A stretch of 64,000 bases of DNA from NCBI RefSeq assembly GCF_040706555.1, contig NZ_JAPDRH010000002.1:186001-250000 (forward strand). Direction: 5' to 3'. This stretch comes from Lentisalinibacter salinarum (GTDB taxonomy: Bacteria > Pseudomonadota > Gammaproteobacteria > Steroidobacterales > Woeseiaceae). Shown piece after piece: positions 60,178-64,000 of the stretch (its first letter is position 1; each line of letters opens with the position of its first letter). The notes under the pieces were generated by a model. It was not told where the DNA came from and did no database searches. It was given only the letters and a program-made list of their open reading frames with translations. The position numbers were made by a program, and so were the translations under genes.

Positions 60178-60603
60178 TCAGGAGACGACGATCGGAGGTC
60201 TGAGGAGGTACTCGGGGGCGCGTTCCGGGGGCGGCGCGGCGGAGAGCGGCAGCGCGTGGCGGGCCGGCGCCGGCAGGGCCTGCGCGATCGCCGACTCCAG
60301 CGCGCTCAGCGGCATGCTGACCGCGGTGCAGAGGCAATCGATGCAGTGGGTGGCCGGGCCATCCTCGTCACAGCAATTCATGGACCGATCCATGGACCGA
60401 TCCATGGACTGATCCATGACGTGGCCGGCAGTTTGACGTTCGGCGCCATGGCAGGGCATGGCCGCGTCGCCGTCGTTCACGGCCGCACCCACGCTCTTCG
60501 CGGCGGGCTGCGGAAGGATGTCCATCGCGCAGGCGTGGGCCAGCTCCCCGGCCGAGGCGGCCAGGATGCTCACGATCACGGCGATGGCGGTCAGCCTGCG
60601 CAT
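60178..60603 (-). CDS. CopL-like Cys/Met-rich small exported protein
   Basis: A 141-residue protein with a signal sequence (LTAIAVIVSILAASAGELAHA) and several potential copper ligands: MDILPQP, DAAMPCHGAE, VMDQSMDRSMDRSMNCCDEDG and HCIDCLC. This resembles CopL-type proteins that lie in front of copper-resistance genes in xanthomonads and are needed for copper induction, though the match is only by composition and place. A 12-base unit repeated three times (60379-60414) encodes the SMDR repeats. The start at 60603 gives the best signal peptide; ATG at 60621 is possible. First gene of the cus operon. Confidence 0.68.
   Translation of the reverse strand: MRRLTAIAVIVSILAASAGELAHACAMDILPQPAAKSVGAAVNDGDAAMPCHGAERQTAGHVMDQSMDRSMDRSMNCCDEDGPATHCIDCLCTAVSMPLSALESAIAQALPAPARHALPLSAAPPPERAPEYLLRPPIVVS
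60379..60414 (-). repeat. 12-base tandem repeat in the copL-like gene
   Basis: Three copies of CATGGACCGATC (third with C to T) on the plus strand encode SMDRSMDRSM on the minus strand, a Met-rich, possibly copper-binding stretch. Confidence 0.8.
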
Positions 60604-60726
60604 GCGGGGATTAGACCCCATGGCGCGGCGCCAGTCCAATGCGCAGTTCCCGAAATCGGGCATCGGCCGACCCGCGCCGCCTGTCGTTCCGGGTTAACAT
60701 TCGCCGGAAACGCAAGGATTCACCGC
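60604..60726. promoter_or_regulatory. Divergent control region, cus operon and glycosyltransferase gene
   Basis: A 123-base gap with an inverted repeat CCCGA-AA-TCGGG at 60649-60660. No typical CueR box (ACCTTCC...GGAAGGT) or CusR box is apparent by eye. Confidence 0.35.
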
Positions 60727-61488
60727 ATGCCGCTCGCAGACATCGCCGCCGTCATCATCACGCGGGACGCCGAGGCTACGCTGGCCGAGACGCTGGCAAG
60801 CCTCGTCCGCCTGCCCGAGGTGGTCGTCTACGACAACGGCTCGACGGACGGCACGGAAGACATCGCCCGCGCACACGCCAACGTACGCTGGTTCAGCGGC
60901 GAGTTCATGGGCTTCGGGCCGACCAAGAACCACGCCGCGGGGCTGGCCGAGCGGGACTGGATACTGTCCATCGATGCCGACGAGGCGGCCAGCGAGGAGC
61001 TCATCGCGGAACTCGACTCGCTGGATATCTCGGACCCCGCGCGGCTCTACGAGGTGGACCGCCACAATTACTTCATGGGCCGGCGGGTCCGCCGTGCCGG
61101 CTGGGGCAACGACTGGCTGCCGCGCTTCTATCACCGCGACCGCCACGCCTACAACCAGGCCAGCGTCCACGAGCGCATCGAGCCGCAGGTCGGCACGACG
61201 GTCGTTCGCCTGCGCTCGCCGCTGTATCACCGGGCCGTAGAGCGCCTCGGTACCTTCCTGCAGAAGGCGGACCGCTACTCCGAGATCCGAGCCGGACGCA
61301 CTAATGCCGCCAAGCCACCGGCGCTGATCTTCCTGCGCGCGGTCTGGGCCTTTCTGCGCACCTACTTCCTGCGCCTGGGTTTCCTGGAAGGCTGGCGCGG
61401 ACTGGTGATCGCCTGGGGCGACGCGGACGGCGTCTTCTACAAGCACATGAAGGCGACGGCGCGAGAACGCGCAGCGGCCGGGCGCTGA
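60727..61488 (+). CDS. Family 2 glycosyltransferase, WaaE/KdtX-like
   Basis: A 253-residue GT-A fold glycosyltransferase. IAAVIITRDAEATLAETLASL at the start, VVVYDNGSTDGTEDIA (nucleotide site) and WILSIDADEAASEELIAEL with the DxD metal motif mark family GT2; the following RHNYFMGRRVRRAGWGNDWLPRFYHR and FLEGWRGLVIAW regions resemble WaaE/KdtX, beta-1,4-glucosyltransferases of the LPS inner core. Cytosolic, membrane-associated through its basic, aromatic C-terminus. The start at 60727 is the first ATG before the fold. Followed 13 bases later by a second glycosyltransferase. Confidence 0.88.
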   Translation: MPLADIAAVIITRDAEATLAETLASLVRLPEVVVYDNGSTDGTEDIARAHANVRWFSGEFMGFGPTKNHAAGLAERDWILSIDADEAASEELIAELDSLDISDPARLYEVDRHNYFMGRRVRRAGWGNDWLPRFYHRDRHAYNQASVHERIEPQVGTTVVRLRSPLYHRAVERLGTFLQKADRYSEIRAGRTNAAKPPALIFLRAVWAFLRTYFLRLGFLEGWRGLVIAWGDADGVFYKHMKATARERAAAGR

Positions 61489-61501
61489 ACGGGACGCACC
61501 C

Positions 61502-62551
61502 ATGCTCGAAGACGGAACGGAGACGGTCCGCATCACCCACATCAACCTCGCCCGCGGTTTCCGCGGCGGCGAGAATCAGACGCTGTTGCTGATACGGGAG
61601 CTGGCGGCACGCGGCTGGCGCCAGCAGTTCATCGGCCGCGCCGGCGAACCGCTGGCCTTGCGACTGCGGGACACGCCGGGCCTGACCGTGACGCCCGTGG
61701 GCGGCGTGCTGGGCGCTGCGGTACGGGTCCAGGCACAGCTGGTGCACGCCCACGAGGCCCGCGCGGCCCAGGCGGCCTGGATCGCCTCGAAGCTGCGCGG
61801 CTGCCGCTATGTGCTGACGCGCCGGGTGATGAGGCCCCCGTCGCAGACCTGGCTCACGGAACGCATCTATCGGGATGCGGAGACCGTAGTCGCTCTGTCC
61901 CGGGCCATCGCCGGGGTTTTGCGACAGCGATTCCCGACCATCGAGAGCGTGGTCATCCCCAGTGCGCTCCTGCCTGTGCGACCGGATCCCGGCGCAGTCG
62001 CGGAGATTCGTTCCCGCTATCCGGAACCGTTCCTGGTCGGCAACGTGGCCGCCCTCGATATCGCCAAGGGACAACTGGAACTGATCGAGGCGGCCCGCCG
62101 ACTGTCGGGGCGACGAGAGGGATTCGGTTTCCTGTTCGTCGGTACCGGCGACGATGCCACCCGGATACAGGATGCAGCACGAGGCATGGACAATGTCCAC
62201 TTCGCCGGCTTCGTCGACAATGTCGAGGACTACATCGCCGCCCTAGATGTCTTCGCGTTCCCCAGCCACCACGAGGGGCTGGGTTCCGTGCTCCTGCAGG
62301 CGATGCACACGGGCGTGCCGATCGTCGCTACCGAAACAGGCGGTATACCGGAGCTCGTCGTGAACGAGGAGACCGGGCTGCTCGTCCCGGTTTGTGACGC
62401 CGACGCCCTCGCAGCGGCCATCGAACGGCTGCGCGACGATCCCGGCGCCGGCCGGAAGATAGCCGAACGGGCGGCCGTGCGGCTAAGCGAATTCACGCCC
62501 GGGGCGACGGCCGATCGATACGAGCGTCTCTATCGTCACTCGCGCACCTGA
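61502..62551 (+). CDS. Family 4 glycosyltransferase
   Basis: A 349-residue GT-B fold glycosyltransferase. ITHINLARGFRGGENQTLLLIRELAARGW at the N-terminus and the C-terminal domain with VGNVAALDIAKGQLELIEAARRL, FVGTGDDATRIQ, VHFAGFVDNVEDYIAALDVFAFPSHHEGLGSVLLQAMHTGVPIVATETGGIPELV (nucleotide-sugar-binding E-x7-E region) are typical of GT4. Probably acts in LPS core or surface polysaccharide assembly together with the upstream GT2 enzyme, 13 bases away. Sugar and acceptor unknown. Confidence 0.9.
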   Translation: MLEDGTETVRITHINLARGFRGGENQTLLLIRELAARGWRQQFIGRAGEPLALRLRDTPGLTVTPVGGVLGAAVRVQAQLVHAHEARAAQAAWIASKLRGCRYVLTRRVMRPPSQTWLTERIYRDAETVVALSRAIAGVLRQRFPTIESVVIPSALLPVRPDPGAVAEIRSRYPEPFLVGNVAALDIAKGQLELIEAARRLSGRREGFGFLFVGTGDDATRIQDAARGMDNVHFAGFVDNVEDYIAALDVFAFPSHHEGLGSVLLQAMHTGVPIVATETGGIPELVVNEETGLLVPVCDADALAAAIERLRDDPGAGRKIAERAAVRLSEFTPGATADRYERLYRHSRT

Positions 62552-62624
62552 GGAACCGGCCGGCGCCAGCCATCTGCACACTGACGCTGGCCCGTCTCGC
62601 ATCCGCATCCGCCAGGCTGATGAC

Positions 62625-62642
62625 GGCGATATCCATATCGCC
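62625..62642. promoter_or_regulatory. Perfect palindrome between convergent genes
   Basis: GGCGATATCCATATCGCC has 8-base perfect arms around CC. It lies in the 116-base gap between the convergent GT4 and secreted-protein genes; no T run follows, so its role as terminator is doubtful. Confidence 0.45.
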
Positions 62643-62667
62643 GCTGCTCATACCCGCGCCCGCACTG

Positions 62668-63858
62668 TTACTCGGCACCCTCGGCGCAGAAGGCATCGGG
62701 CGCGACCTTGCAGAGCTCCTCCAGGACGGCTGCAACTGTGTCGGCGTCACCCAGCTCACACTCCGGCTCGTTCAGCACGTCGAGGGAATCACCGACGCAG
62801 ACCAGTTCCTCGCGCTCGCCGGTGACCTCACCGTCCTCGAGTGCCACCGCGAGCACGAACCCCGTGCCGGCATGGTAGAACTTGAACTCGGTGGCTTCCG
62901 GCTCGATCGGCGCAAACTCGAACGTCCGCAGGCACCCGTCGTCGCAGGGGAACGACTCGTTCTCGCCGCCCTCTTCCGCGGTCGGGCCGTCATTCAGGGC
63001 GAGGTATTGCACGATGTCCTCGGCCTCGCCGAGGGCGTATTCCTGGCGATGCGCCTCGCCGGCCATCGGGAACTGCCGGATCAGCACACCGGACTTGGCG
63101 AAATCGATGCCGGCCTCGAAGGAACCATCGAGATCCCGGAGGGTACCGTCCTCGAAATTGCGGGCGATCTCTCCGCAGTAGTAGACGTCGCCGGCTGTTG
63201 ATTGTGCGAACCAGTCGTCGGTGATCTCGACAGCCTCGACCTCGATCTCACCCTCGTCGTCGGAGATCTCCACCGCGGCATCGACGACGACGCGACACGG
63301 CACTCCCTGGATCTCCCGGGACTCTCCGGTCACGTGCACGATCACCGTCTCCTCGCCTTCCTCACCCGCGCGGAGCACATAGGTGTGGCCTGCAGCCACA
63401 TTGACGTAGGGATTCGGAGAGTAGTCGAGCGGAACGTCATCGGGATCGATGAATTCGATCGCGGGGTCGAGCAGCGGGTCCGGATCGTAGCGATCCTCGC
63501 CGAGGAGCTCACAGGCGTCCTTGCGCGCTGCGCGAACCTCGCGGCAGGCCCGGGCATCCTCGCGCCAGGTGGCCCGCGCCTCATGCCGGCATTGCCTTCG
63601 GGAATCGCCGTCGGAGAAGTTCAGGCAATTCGCGATCGTCGCACTGTAGTCATCGAGGACGTCGAAATGGCAGGCACGATACATCGTGTCCGCCGTGCGG
63701 TCGCACGCGGTCGGCCCGGCAGACGGCTCGTCCCAGCCGGCAGCGGCGAGACCCGGCAGAACCAGGATCACCGCACACGTCAGCGCGTGGCGCAGAATCG
63801 TCTTGCCCGGATCGCTCGTCCCGCGGGCCTGGGCATCTCTGGTCAGTTTCTTGTTCAT
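62668..63858 (-). CDS. Secreted acidic protein of an uncharacterised family
   Basis: A 396-residue exported protein. The start at 63858 (MNKKLTRDAQ) follows a GGAGAC site; a hydrophobic segment (LRHALTCAVILVLPGLAAAGWDE) is the likely signal. An N-terminal Cys-rich helical part (CDRTADTMYRACHFDV...CLNF...CRHEA...CREV...CELL) is followed by a beta-rich domain with DDWFAQSTAGDVYYCGEIARNFEDG, GSFEAGIDFAKSGVLIRQFP and RQEYALGEAEDIVQYLAL. That second part belongs to a widespread hypothetical family I know only by the pattern DDWYAQD..GNVWYFGEDT and GEAEDM. No catalytic motif is recognised. Overall strongly acidic. The role is unknown; gene neighbours (LPS transferases) give little help. Confidence 0.75.
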   Translation of the reverse strand: MNKKLTRDAQARGTSDPGKTILRHALTCAVILVLPGLAAAGWDEPSAGPTACDRTADTMYRACHFDVLDDYSATIANCLNFSDGDSRRQCRHEARATWREDARACREVRAARKDACELLGEDRYDPDPLLDPAIEFIDPDDVPLDYSPNPYVNVAAGHTYVLRAGEEGEETVIVHVTGESREIQGVPCRVVVDAAVEISDDEGEIEVEAVEITDDWFAQSTAGDVYYCGEIARNFEDGTLRDLDGSFEAGIDFAKSGVLIRQFPMAGEAHRQEYALGEAEDIVQYLALNDGPTAEEGGENESFPCDDGCLRTFEFAPIEPEATEFKFYHAGTGFVLAVALEDGEVTGEREELVCVGDSLDVLNEPECELGDADTVAAVLEELCKVAPDAFCAEGAE

Positions 63859-63870
63859 GGCTGTCTCCAT

Positions 63871-64000
63871 TGGAACTTGAGCGCACGAGTTCGCTGTAGG
63901 CGGGATTCCCGGGCCGGGTTCCGTAGGGTCTTCGTGCGCGTGTCGGAATCCCCATGACTATTCGACGAACCTCCCCGCACGATCCTTCGCGACCCGCCGG
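63871..64000. other. Right end of window, control region
   Basis: Upstream region of the secreted-protein gene. A plus-strand ATG at about 63954 opens a frame to the window edge, but 15 codons are too few to call a gene. Nothing else is recognisable. Confidence 0.4.

Overview
The window is a dense, high-GC stretch of a gammaproteobacterial chromosome, probably marine or salt-adapted. Support for this: an srkA end with enterobacterial-type sequence, the canonical sodium-pumping set nqrABCDEF-apbE-nqrM, PsiE, DUF3144 and two-domain universal stress proteins, and a dispersed GTAGGAGG...CCCGAT palindromic repeat of the REP type. I see no rRNA, tRNA, CRISPR array, prophage or intact insertion sequence. 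About 54 genes fill the window and the only gaps above 300 bases are 36964-37276 and 45043-45385.

Layout. 1-3.5 kb: end of srkA, a deoxyhypusine-synthase homologue and speA (polyamines). 3.5-12 kb: mixed housekeeping (RRM protein, Tat-exported SDR, DUF6489, Baeyer-Villiger-type monooxygenase, CPA2 antiporter, CHAD protein, MFS, PsiE, methyltransferase). 12-21.1 kb, minus strand: a complete mtrC-mtrA-mtrB type extracellular-electron-transfer locus (decaheme outer-membrane lipoprotein, decaheme periplasmic cytochrome, outer-membrane barrel) followed 20 bases later by bifunctional putA. 21.3-24.8 kb: NTF2-like protein, APH/AAA fusion, SDR-DUF2867. 24.9-28.4 kb: a Wolinella-type diheme frdCAB. 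28.4-37.0 kb, minus strand: UbiA/MenA-like prenyltransferase, nqrA-F, apbE, nqrM and a CBS protein as one tightly packed operon. 37.3-43.3 kb: a complete hydrogenase maturation set hypC-A-B-D-F-E with no hydrogenase structural gene in view, then fhs. 45-54 kb: repeats, universal stress protein, SDRs, an SMP-30/sulfotransferase/GFA cluster, two hydrolases, DUF3144. 54.3-60.6 kb, minus strand: a copper/silver efflux operon copL-like-cusC-cusB-cusA. 60.7-64 kb: two LPS-type glycosyltransferases and a secreted protein of unknown role.

How it fits together (inference): dehydrogenases (PutA, Nqr, Frd/Sdh, and whatever hydrogenase the Hyp proteins mature) feed or drain a quinone pool, possibly including menaquinone, and the MtrCAB-type conduit offers an outlet to extracellular acceptors such as Fe(III)/Mn(IV) minerals. 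The inner-membrane quinol dehydrogenase (CymA/NapC type) that would be needed is not in the window. The most interesting parts are the mtrCAB-putA cluster, the diheme FrdC that lacks a key E-pathway glutamate, the prenyltransferase leading the nqr operon behind a terminator-like leader hairpin, the speA-linked DHS homologue, and the His/Met-repeat tail on CusB.
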